Positions 44,270-54,331 of a stretch of DNA of 64,000 nt are shown one piece after another. Position 1 is the stretch's first letter. Every line of letters starts with the position of its first letter. The notes below the pieces were generated by a model. It saw only the letters and a list, made by a program, of their open reading frames with translations. It was not told where the DNA came from and did no database searches. The position numbers and the translations under genes were made by a program. Source of the DNA: Marsupella aquatica (taxonomy: Eukaryota; Marchantiophyta); the NCBI GenBank assembly GCA_973895155.1, contig OZ316892.1, forward strand, positions 27,156,001 to 27,220,000, in the 5' to 3' direction.

Positions 44270-44580
44270 AATGACACAATAATAAATCATTTAAGGTGTC
44301 ATTTAGTGTGTCATTGAAGGTGTTGTACATGGTGTCATTAAAAATGTCATACAAGGTGTCATACAAGGTGTCATTGAGAGTGTCATATAAGGTGTCATTG
44401 AGAGTCATTGAGGGTGTCATACAAGGTGTCATTGAGGGTGTCATACATAGTATCATATAGGGTGCCATACAGGATGTCATATAGGGTGTCATTGAGGGTG
44501 TCATACAAGGTGTTATTGAGGGTGTCATACATGGTATCATTGAGGGTGTCATACAGGGTGTTTTTAAGTAATGTCATTTG
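44270..44580. repeat. Tandem 12-bp repeats near the left CACTA end
   Basis: Roughly 25 units of about 12 bp, alternating GGTGTCATTGAG and GGTGTCATACAA types. The minus-strand reading (MTP... repeats) is an artefact. The core GTCAT matches the dispersed subterminal motif next to it, so the array may have grown from a transposase-binding site. Confidence 0.85.
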
Positions 44581-44904
44581 GAATGTATCTAAGAAGAGCT
44601 CATAGTTATATTCAAAATCACATACAATGAATCCACTTAAAACCCTAAACAAAGACATCACTTTGTGCATCATCATTGTATTCAGAAATTCACACTCCAA
44701 CATTCACAAGCTCTAATATAGAATAATTGAAAAAACAGAAATCATCATTGTATTCAGAAATTCATATTCCAACATTCACAAGCTCTAGTATAGAACAATT
44801 GAAAAAACAGAAGTCTTTATGATGAAGTGATAGAAAGTACACATTTTTCACTCGCATGAGTGAAACAATGGTAACCAAAATATTCAAAAATTCTTTGTTC
44901 TACA

Positions 44905-47340
44905 TGATCAGAGAAAATGTTCAACACTTCCCAAGAAACCTAGCATTCCACAATGTACATTCATTCCTAACACATTCCGTAAACAGAGTTGTTTCTCTTC
45001 TTTGTTGGGCATTGGCAATGCTGCATCACCACAATACACTGCCTTAACTGATACTCGCACCCAAGGACTCTCAATCATGACACAATGAAATTTATCCTCT
45101 CCTGGTAACCCTGTCACTTCACCTCTAGCAACAACTGTAGAGCGATCCACAACGCTTCGTACTTCTACAGCATCTCCTTTTGAAAACTGCCACACAAAAT
45201 TGTTAGGACAAAATACTGTCTTGTAGTACTGATTTGGGCATATCATCAATTTAAGAACATAAGCCAACTGAAAACAAATTCACCTTTGCTACTGGATTTG
45301 GGGAGAGAACTGGTCCTCATTCACTAGGTGAGATAGTGATAGGGGTTGATTTCTTGAATCTCTTTGAAGGCCTAGGTGGTGTAGCCTCTTGTTCCTGAAT
45401 TGCATTTGACACTATCTGTTCATCTGTGACAGCAATCTCATCACTCTCACCATTACCAATGCTCCTTTGTACAACGCAAGGTTCCTGCAGTGCTCCCAAA
45501 TTTGCTTCTCCCATACTTGGCTTTGGCTTCTGCCTTGTTAAAGTATCTGATTTCTCTCGTTGTGATACAGGATTCTCCCCTGAAGAAGGTACCACAAAAC
45601 CAAACAATGAATGCTTAAAAAACTTCATTCTAAATTGAAAAATAAACTATTGCATATGTAATATGTTTAGAGTATAAGTTTGTATGTTCTTACCATCACC
45701 ATCACCTGAGAAAGTAAGAGAACGTTTTCTACTACTACCTTTAGGCTCAACCACCACCTTAGTAGCAATTGCATTTGATAATTGCATATGAAACTGATTC
45801 TGTTGATTTTGTGCAATGAAAGAGGTCATCATAGATGTCAAATTGTCCACTTTGAACTCAAGCTTGGTTAAATTCTCCATAGACTGTTCAAGCTTGAGTA
45901 ATCGAGCTGGTTCCTCAATTGTAGTTTCCCTGGACAATGGAGTCTACATACACAAACACACCATACAATGTCAATCATCAATGATAATTTGAACATCATG
46001 GATAACTGATAATCAAAATTGAATATATACACAGGTTTTCATTACATACCGCTGATCCATGTGCAGACTGATCCAATTCCAACAAAACTACTGCCTCGAT
46101 GTTCACCACTGCCCATAGATGGACTAATCTGCACTGGGGGGACTGGACTACTAGACACAAGTTTTGATATAATAGGGCTCATCATTCCTTTTGCTTTCTG
46201 GAAACACATAATCACATTCAAAGCAATTAGAATATTAATGAGAACTCATCATGTCATTGTTTATTCCTATACTAGATAAACACTTCAATTCAAATGACAA
46301 TCTAGACCTGCAGTGAGATGGACCATCTGAAGATTCTTACCAATCTTTTTTCTGCTCCAGCAGCCCCTCCTCTTCCAAAATGCTCTTTGTTCACCACTTC
46401 TGCCCTCCTTGCTTTCATCACAGCACTCCTTGCAAGCAAAGCAGGACTATCAAAATGATCCACCAGTCGTGCCCATTTCAATGGGTCAACATATTGAGGT
46501 CTTGGTTTGGAGCGATCACGTTTACATACATCCTTCCAATAAATATTTAGTTTGTGACGTTCTCTTTTCAATAACGTCCGATAGTGACTAATAAATTTCT
46601 TGTCAGACACTGACTGCTTATCTAGATACTCCCAATCTGCCTCCATCAATTTCTGCACATCCTCAATTATGTTTGGATCTTGTTTGTTCCAATCAGGTTC
46701 TGATACATCAAAAAGCCTCAAGACATTGGCACGTAGCTCCTCCATCCAATATGGTTTATTAGGATGAGAATCATCAATATCATTGTCATGAATCTGAAAA
46801 AAACACCACAAATGATAGTCATCAACATTGGGAATGAAACAAACACCCAATTGTTTCTGAGTACACGAATTATAGGCCACAATATGATATGTGCAATGAA
46901 AATCTTACCGTTATCAATTTTCCCTTCTTATTGTCAGCCCTTCTTGCACTACCGGTTCTCTGAAATTGTTTCTTGGCTTGCCTAGATTCCCTATGTTGCT
47001 CTGTTGCAGTCTTTCTTCCCTCTACATACACAATGAGCATCCAATATTGATCATCCACAATTGCAAAATGAGGGACAAGAAATATTACAATATAATACCT
47101 AGGAGGCTTCATTGAAATTGACTTACCTGAATCCTGACTGGATGTCATTACTGCAGAGTACCCAGATTTTCCAATCGATGTTGATGGAACCACCACTATA
47201 CACATGCAAACCACTGAAGTTTTGAGTCCAACATTCATATAGATCAACATTGAAAAATACATTGAAAATCTTTGAAATTACTTACATTCAAATAGCTGGC
47301 CAGTCACAGGGTCTTTGTAACATTGCACCATGCCACTCAT
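44905..47340 (-). CDS. TNP1-like (Ptta/En-Spm) transposon protein, copy A
   Basis: The second CACTA protein, thought to bind subterminal repeats. Exons on the minus strand: 47286-47340, 47127-47195, 46909-47021, 46341-46793, 46050-46197, then about 45694-45942, 45290-45580 and 44905-45188 (the last three are approximate). Exon 4 holds the Ptta domain: PYWMEELRANVLRLFDV, DVQKLMEADWEYLD, YWKDVCKRDRSKPRPQY and KWARLVDHFDSP. Copy B has the same pattern and the same exon end (KRL at a GTAAGAAT donor). Exon 6 is a coiled coil. The last exon (KGDAVEVRSVVD, then a short beta domain) matches the C-terminal domain of TNP1 proteins. A UGA at about 45325 and an unclear join before exon 6 suggest decay. 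A possible upstream coding extension is interrupted at 47356. Confidence 0.7.
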
Positions 47341-47355
47341 GGAAGGTCCAACCTT

Positions 47356-48009
47356 CACTAGTAGAAACCGGGGCAATTTAGACCATACCTTATAGGACTA
47401 TGCCCACTAAGTCCTTTTTCCATACTTAAAATGACTCGCACCCATTGCACCGGTTTTGTTGAAGACTAGAAAAGACTATGAGAGTTTTATGGTTCACTAA
47501 AAGACTATGAGAAGTAACCTTGCTACTTTGTGAAGGGTGAATAGTCTAGCACATCATGGGTAATGTTCACTCTATGTTGAGGAGGGGTAATTCTCCTTCA
47601 TCTTTGAGCCGAAAGCACCGACGTCTATCGAGTGCCAAAGAACTGCTGGAGATCGAGCGAATTCACACTCTCAAATGTGGGTCGTGTCAAATTGTTTCCT
47701 CCATTGATGGCAGCCTTCTGTGAGATTGATTTATACTGTGTGGCTATCTGGGAGTTTTGTTGACTCATTTGACACCGATACTCCCGTGATTTCCTCATAC
47801 ATAGTGCCACTGCCCCCCCGCATTGTGTTCAATCCCTATAGCTTATAGCTGCACCACTCTTGGTGGCCCTTGCTCATGCCTTGGTTTTTTTTTCTTTTTC
47901 CCATTACAGTATACACCCCCTTCTTACTAATCAGGTGGATTAATTTAGTACTAGACAATGCTTTGACACTTTACACTTACACTATGCTGACCTACTGCGC
48001 CTTCTAGTG
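47356..48009. mobile_element. Possible small nested CACTA element
   Basis: CACTAGTAGAAACCGGGGC at 47356 is a typical CACTA start. TTCTAGTG ends at 48009, and CTT stands on both sides (47353-47355 and 48010-48012), the 3-bp duplication expected. The inverted termini agree for only about 6-8 bases. This 654-bp segment has no gene. If removed, the minus-strand frame of TNP1 copy A stays open upstream for about 38 codons to an ATG near 48100. The alternative is that 47356 is the left end of a larger element ending at 58893, which agrees with it at 16 of the first 24 terminal positions. Confidence 0.4.
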
Positions 48010-48222
48010 CTTATTCCCTGTTTTACATGTCACGACTATTGTATGTGATTCAAATGCATGAAATGTTGTTGCAGATCTCCTTTGGTGAATCATAGCCACA
48101 ATTAAAATTGAGGTGTTGGTGGAGAAATTGTATTAGGGGATCAGTTTTGTGTGTGGGCTCAACATACCAAAAGTATGTGTGCTCTGCATCCTTGTGTGGC
48201 CATTCCAATTCATTGCAGTAGC

Positions 48223-48366
48223 AAATGCCTTTGTACCTTAAATGCTAAATATATTTTACTTTCTGTGCAGTCTGCTAAATTGTAGAGTCTATCTAAATGC
48301 CTTTGTACCTTAAATGCTAAATATATTTTACTTTCTGTGCAGTCTGCTAAATTGTAGAGTCTATCT
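48223..48366. repeat. Perfect tandem duplication, period 72 bp
   Basis: 48223-48294 and 48295-48366 are identical. Each unit contains TTTTACTTTCTGTGCAG, a good splice acceptor. The duplication ends 12 bp before the start codon of the PHD gene, in the gap between two divergent genes. Confidence 0.95.
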
Positions 48367-48377
48367 CATGCGCAGGC

Positions 48378-49058
48378 ATGGCACGGCCTAAAATTCAAGC
48401 CAAAAAGCATGTGACAGAGGTGAGAAACACAGGTGTACTTGGGGCAGATGCTACTAACTTCTCTGCAAGTCAGATTTTCCAGAAGGCAGCTCATTGTTGT
48501 GCCATTTGTGACGATGGTGGGGGCCTGGTCATTTGTGAGGGCCCTTGCATGAGGCATTTCCACCTCAACCCGGAGTCTGACCTTGCTGCAGAAAACAACT
48601 GTCCAGGGGTGGGCCTCCCGTCAACACACCAGGGAGACTGGATGTGCACTGATTGTTTGGAGAAGCAAGCTAAGTGTGCACAGTGTGGGAAGTTGGGGTC
48701 CTATGAGGGCTCTGTTGATGCTGCAGCAAATGTTAGGAAATGTCCAGACCGTTTTTGTGTGAGATTTTTCTGTTTTGAGTGTTTGCCTGCTCATGCCACA
48801 GCTTGCCCACTTCATAGGTGCAAGGCATGTGGTGAGCATGATGATGACTACTGGACTGACATAGTCCACTGTGCTAGGTGTCCCACTATGTGGCACTATC
48901 ATTGCCTGAAAGATCATCAAGCAGAGGGTTATGCTTGTGACAGAGAAATCTATGATCACTCTGCACATGGTGTTGATCGATGGATATTTTATTGTCATCG
49001 CCATGCCATTGATCCTACCTCGCGCACTCCTGTGAGAGATCACATATCTTGGCTGTGA
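48378..49058 (+). CDS. EDM2-like triple-PHD protein carried in the CACTA island
   Basis: 226 residues, one exon, ATG at 48378 after the acceptor-like GCGCAG. Three zinc modules are visible. PHD1 has C41, C44, C53, C57, H62 and ends at C90-C93 (CAICDDGGGLVICEGPC is typical). PHD2 runs from C100 to about C143. PHD3 starts at C148 and closes with C206 and H209. The order, the spacing and the ending FYCHRHAIDPTSRTPVRDH closely follow the PHD region of plant EDM2, where the same TPVRDH ending occurs. Arabidopsis EDM2 (over 1200 residues) reads histone marks and controls H3K9me2 and RNA processing at transposon-containing genes. Here only the reader part remains, with no methyltransferase-like or other domains. 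Binding specificity is inferred. It could be a captured host fragment or a transposon gene in its own right. Confidence 0.8.
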   Translation: MARPKIQAKKHVTEVRNTGVLGADATNFSASQIFQKAAHCCAICDDGGGLVICEGPCMRHFHLNPESDLAAENNCPGVGLPSTHQGDWMCTDCLEKQAKCAQCGKLGSYEGSVDAAANVRKCPDRFCVRFFCFECLPAHATACPLHRCKACGEHDDDYWTDIVHCARCPTMWHYHCLKDHQAEGYACDREIYDHSAHGVDRWIFYCHRHAIDPTSRTPVRDHISWL

Positions 49059-49596
49059 AGCTGAACATTGTACATGCACAGTGCACCTGATGTGGATGTA
49101 CTATTTTTTGAGATTGCAGAGATTCCAATTTTGAAAAGGAGTTGGGTAGGCGAGTTTATATAGGCAGCACTTATCTTGTGCTCTGGCGTCAGTGGCTGGG
49201 TACATGCCTATACAAACTTATCCTTACAAGCCTTCTTGGAAGTATTTAGGCTGAGTGGTCATTTTCATTTTTATAAACACTTTCATCAGACTGCTAAATT
49301 AAAACAGGACTTCTAAGTTGTAAGCGTATAAATTATCAAGCATGCAATTAATCAAATTGCCCTATAAGTTTGTCATTTGAATGTATCCTCCTTTACAACA
49401 AAATATGTATGTGCCATGACAAGTTGGTTGCACTTCATTTCACCACGGATATGGATTTTGTAGTATATATTCAAACAATGTCCTGCATCCGTGCAGGTGC
49501 CTAGTACGTATTGTTCACATATCCCTTGTACCTATCAAAATCGGACCTGAGCACCAGTGGGCCAGATCAACTCAAAAAGCAGGAATTTTGAAGAGT
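49059..49596. other. Spacer between PHD and BRCT genes
   Basis: No gene recognised. It presumably holds the PHD gene terminator and the BRCT gene promoter. Confidence 0.5.
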
Positions 49597-50010
49597 ATGT
49601 TGGCTGAGGAGACGAAGCAACCAACCCCCATTCTGAAAGGGCTGAGCATGGTATTTGTGGAGGCGGGAATTGGAGAGGTTAAGTGCAAAGTGTACAAGTC
49701 CACAGTGCTTGACCTAGGTGGGACAGTGGAGGAGAATATAACAGAGGACACCACTCATGTCATTACTAAGTCATATCCCAAAGCCTGCCGCAAGTTTGGG
49801 AAGGGAGACATTCGCTTTTATGTCATGTCCCATAATGTGTTTGTGGTTTCATATGCTTGGCTTGTGGAATCAGTAGCAGCTGGGAAGCGTCAAAACCCAA
49901 TGGACTATGATCTTTTTGAGGCCTGGCCACGGAAGGGTCAGGATCCTTACAGAGAGGACTATGAGACAACAAGTGAGGAATGGGTCATTAGCGATTCTGA
50001 ATCAGAGTGA
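49597..50010 (+). CDS. Small BRCT-domain protein
   Basis: 137 residues from the ATG at 49597. Most of it is one BRCT domain: ILKGLSMVFVEAGIG (strand 1), then a helix, LDLGGTVEENITEDTTHVITKS (strands 2-3, with the usual GG and THVI), a second helix and VFVVSYAWLVESVAAGKR (the conserved Trp helix). The tail is acidic (TTSEEWVISDSESE). The nearest relatives I can think of are the N-terminal BRCT domains of plant DNA polymerase lambda and similar repair proteins. BRCT domains bind phosphoproteins, often in DNA repair. A role in repairing transposon excision sites is conceivable but not shown. It has no introns and is co-oriented with the PHD and TNP2 genes. Confidence 0.75.
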   Translation: MLAEETKQPTPILKGLSMVFVEAGIGEVKCKVYKSTVLDLGGTVEENITEDTTHVITKSYPKACRKFGKGDIRFYVMSHNVFVVSYAWLVESVAAGKRQNPMDYDLFEAWPRKGQDPYREDYETTSEEWVISDSESE

Positions 50011-50443
50011 GGAGTAGTAGCATCAGTTTGGACACAAGTTTTTTTGTATAAATCAGATCATTGAAATAAATGTGATCTTTGAACTAATGTACCTTGTTAT
50101 GGTTGGTGGCAATTGGGCTTATTTTACTGTTGGCGGATTGTTGTTTCCTGCTGCCTGGGGGTGTCACTGTAAACGTACATGCAACGGCGGTACATTTGAG
50201 GACAGCGGAGGAGGTGGTGACACCCTCCAACATTTAGGAATTTTGTGTCATTCACTTGACAATAGGTACACTACTTGCGAACCTGTTTTTTTCTTTTGGG
50301 GTGGTTTAGGGTTTGTGAGAATTTAGTACACGTTATGTTAACTCTTTTGGCAGATACAGTCAGGGATATATGGAACACAAATACCACCATTAGGCATCCT
50401 TGTTCACTGCTGTCCATGACTGCAGAGCTCCCAGCCTGTTACA
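50011..50443. other. Spacer before TNP2
   Basis: No gene recognised; probably the 5' region of the transposase gene. Confidence 0.5.
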
Positions 50444-53400
50444 ATGCACCCTGGTCACCACCCTCCCCAGACCCAGCCCAGGGCACAGGCACTGCCTTTG
50501 CATCATCCCACAAGGATATCACGCCATGATAATAAGCTTTGGCAGCGTGAAAGGTTACGAACCAGACTTTCAGGAGCCAGTAGGATGAGATGTCCTTGTG
50601 CAATCTGCCAAGGATCCCGTACCAGGGGTCTGAATGAGGTTTGGCGGCATATCGCGGTTCATGGAAGAGATCCACGACATCGAGTTTGGAATGATCCTGC
50701 AGAGGAAGATTCTTCCGACGAGGAGTGGAGGTTAGAATTTGATGTTGCCAATGCTGCAAGACGGGCAAGTGAGGTTCTGCCTGGTGCATTTGAAAATGTT
50801 GTAGCTGGTCTCTATGGGTTGTCAGCTCTCCAACGGGATGGTGCTCAGGCAGCACCACGTGACGAAGGAATTCATGTGGAAGAGATGGTGAGAGACATCT
50901 TCCAAGACTTGGATGCATTTCATGATGGGCTGGACAACGAAGAGGATACGGCTGCAGATGCAAGTGTGCCCCCTATCAAAGAGCCTCTTGATGAGTTTGA
51001 GATAGGGCAGGAAACCCCTGGGCATGATGGGATGTTTGGCTCTCCCCTGCAAATACAGGAAGGCAGGAAGTCTTTGTACCCCGGTAGCAAATGTTCTAAA
51101 CTGGGATTTGTCATCATGTTCCTGAACATTTGCGGCAACCACAATGTCCCCAACGTTTTGGTTTCTGAGTTGTTGGCATTCTTGCGAACAACTATGCTAC
51201 TAGATGGTAATATTTTGCCCAAGAACATGTACGAGGCAAAAAGATGCATATCTAATCTTGGATTGAACTATGATTCGATCCATGCCTGTCCTGATGGGCA
51301 TGTTCTTTTCAGAAAGGAGTATAAAGAATCGTTGACATGCCCTAAGTGTGGGAAGCACAGGTATCGGAACTCAGGAAAGTCTATGGTTCCCGCCAAGGTA
51401 CTTCGTCATTTTCCACTCATTCCCAGACTTCAGCGGATGTTCAGAAGCCGTGCCATCTCGGAGATGATGACTTGGGCAACTGACAAGAAAAGTGATGATG
51501 GCCTACAACGACATGCTGCAGATTCAAGGCAATGGAAACTCATAGATGAGATGTATCCCGAATTTGCTGCTGAGCCGAGGAATGTCAGACTTGGGCTGTC
51601 ATTGGATGGGGTAAACCCATTTGGAGACAAGAACAACAAATTTTCGTGCTGGCATGTAACTATTTTGAATTATAACCTTCCTCCTTGGATGACTACAAAG
51701 CGATTTTTTGTTCTGATGGTCCTACTGATACCAGGGCCAGACAGTGCTGTATCTGCCAACATAGATGTGTTTTTGGCTCCCCTAGTGGAGGAATTGAGAA
51801 AGCTTTGGGAGGAAGGAGTTCTCACATATGATGTCCTACAGAGGCTTGGGAGGTTAAACCCATTCATCCTTAGAGCCATTGTCATTCTGACTATAGCTGA
51901 CTACCCAGCCCATGGGATGATATCAGGCCAAACAACAAAAGGATATTGTGCTTGTACTATCTGTGGGCGCAATGTCACCAGTGAGTACTCCAGAGCCCTG
52001 CCAAAAGTGATATACATGGGCCATCGTCGTTTTCTGAAGGTAGATCACCCTTACAGAGAAAGACAGGCACTGATTGCACACTTTGGCAATGAGATTGAGC
52101 AACGTGGACCCCCGACACGAGTGACCAAAGAGGAGATCAGGCAGTGGGGAGCACTAAGGGATGACTATATCAAACGAGGGGGCAGGGAAGATGGAGTGAG
52201 TGATCCAATAAAGCGATATGGTGTAAAAAGACTGAGCATATTGGACTTGGAGCTCAAGTACTGGAGGGTAAGCCTCTTGGAGTTGATGCTAATTGGGATA
52301 CATGTTTTGGTTCAGAGCATGTGCATTCATTTCGAAGAGAGAGACTAAACTTGAGGCATTTCCTGACGCTTTTGCATTGCAACGATGCAGGAGTTTGAGC
52401 CAAGCAAACATAACATTGATGTTATGCACATTGAAAAGAATATTTGTGAGAGTCTACTCAGATTCTTGTGTGGAGAGAAAGACACTGGTTCAGTGAGATT
52501 GGATCTTGAACAGAGGGGAATGAAACCCCATCTTTGGTTGAGGCCACATGCCCACAGAGCTGATGTGCTCTTGAAGTACCAAGCGCCCTATGTTCTGACA
52601 GACATAGAGTGGGAACTATTTGTGCAGAGGTTGAGTTCTTTGAAGGTTCCTTCAAACTATGGCAGTGCTTTCAAGAAGCATATCATGACTAGAAAGCTTG
52701 GTAGTATGAAAAGCCATGACTACCATATGTTGATCCAACAGGTGTTGCCTTTATGCTTGAGGGGCTTGTTGCAGAAGCCTGTTCGTACTGTGATCATGCG
52801 ACTCAGTGATGTGTTTCGTCGTATTTGTGTGAAGGTTTGGGATGAAACACACTTCCCACAACTGACAAAAGATGTCGCTCAGGTGCTGTGTGACCTAGAG
52901 ATTTATTTTCCTCCCGCATTTTTTGATGTCATGACCCACCTACTTGTCCATGTTGTGGAAGAGCTACACCAATTTGGGCCTGTGAGTGCTCGTTGGTTGT
53001 ACCCTTTGGAATGGTACATGAAGCTACTCAAAGGTCACGTGAGAACATATTACAAACCTGAAGCAAGCATGGCTAAAGGTTACATCAAGGATGAGACTCT
53101 GGGATTTCTGACCGAATACATAGCACAATATGAGCATGTGAAGACCAGGGTGTGGAATTCTGATGAGGAGGAAGGGGTGATAGGTGAAGTACTGGAAGGG
53201 GCTGCAACCACAAAGAACCTGACCATATCTATGAGAGACTTGGCACATGACTTTGTATTGCACAACACTGTGGTGATGGAACCCTGGATACAGTGAGTGC
53301 ATACATGTGCTATAATCCAGTTCATGAGCTTAAATGTTGTGTTCGTGTGGTTTTCTCCTTCAGCCTGTTCATGTTTACCCAAGCTAATGCTGTGTGGTTG

Positions 53401-54175
53401 TTCGTTCAGGGAGTATGAGTCATTGAAGGCGGCCCATCCCACTGCAGGAACAACTTTTCCAGGTTTCATGGAGTGGATCAGAGTGGCAATTAGAGAGCAT
53501 CACGAGACCCACCCAGACATGGATGCAGATGTTTACCTACTGTCTAATGCCCCTAGCCTGAAAGTGAAGACTTACAAACGGATGAGAGCATATGGGAATC
53601 ACTTCCGAGTGAAGGATGGTGACAGTGCCTACAGGGTGATGAATGACTACGGGCTCATCACTGTATTTGAGCAACAGAGCCACAATCACGACAGGGCCTG
53701 GATGGAGATGGGATATGTGGGAGAATTAGTTGACATATGGGCTCTGGACTATGGGGCGGTGTCCAGTCCTGTGATTCTTATGAAAGGTTCATGGGTGCGG
53801 CAGGATTGGCTTGGTAACAGGGCTACCATGAAGAGAGACAACGACGGTTTCTTGCTGGCCAATTTCAGAGGGAAATTGCCCGAATGGTCTGAGCCATTTG
53901 TGTTTCCTAGTCAGGTGGAGCAAGCTTTCTTCCTGGATGTGGAAGACTCCCCAGGTTGGCGTGTAGTGTGTCATAAACAGGCCAGGCAACGTCGGATGGA
54001 AGGATCAAACCTTGAGTTTCATTTACACTCTCATAGTGCCTTTGATCGTCGGCGTTCAGACCAAGTGCCTGTAGTTCATGATAGCGGGGACTTCATTCCT
54101 GTGACAAGGGTAGATGCATTTGCTGAAGGAGGCGAATTCAGAGATGCAGATGCCAACAGTGTGCCTGTGCCATGA
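50444..54175 (+). CDS. TNP2 transposase of a CACTA (En/Spm) element
   Basis: Catalyses CACTA excision and integration. Three exons, 50444-52267, 52391-53292 and 53410-54175, join in frame to 1163 residues without a stop. The order is that of the family. A transposase-associated Zn domain comes first (MRCPCAICQGSRTRGL...VWRHIAVHG). The tnp2 catalytic domain follows, with CPKCGKHRY, RLGLSLDGVNPFG, TILNYNLPPWM, TIADYPAHGMISGQ and CACTICGR, and HNIDVMHIEKNICESLL straddling intron 1. Next comes the DUF4218 region (SSLKVPSNYGSAFKKHI, LCDLEIYFPPAFFDVMTHLLVH, YPLEWYMKLLKGHVR), then DUF4216 (VFEQQSHN, WALDYG, GSWVRQDWLG, VEQAFFLDVEDSPGWRVV). The Asp residues in LDGVNPFG and ADYPAHG are the expected catalytic acids. 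It appears intact, so it could be active. Confidence 0.93.
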
Positions 54176-54331
54176 GTAATGTGAATTGTTTGTATGGACA
54201 TTAGTGAGGGGAAGGATGTGTAATAAAGTAATTCTGAAGCAACACAGATGTATGGATGGATGCCTGGTGATTGTGGTTGCATTGTGTTATACGGGGTGAC
54301 CATAGATGACATGTTTTTGTGGTCCAGTAGG

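Noticed and set aside
44265-44703. Minus ORFs with MTP/LYDTLND repeats
   Set aside because: Translation of the 12-bp tandem repeat.
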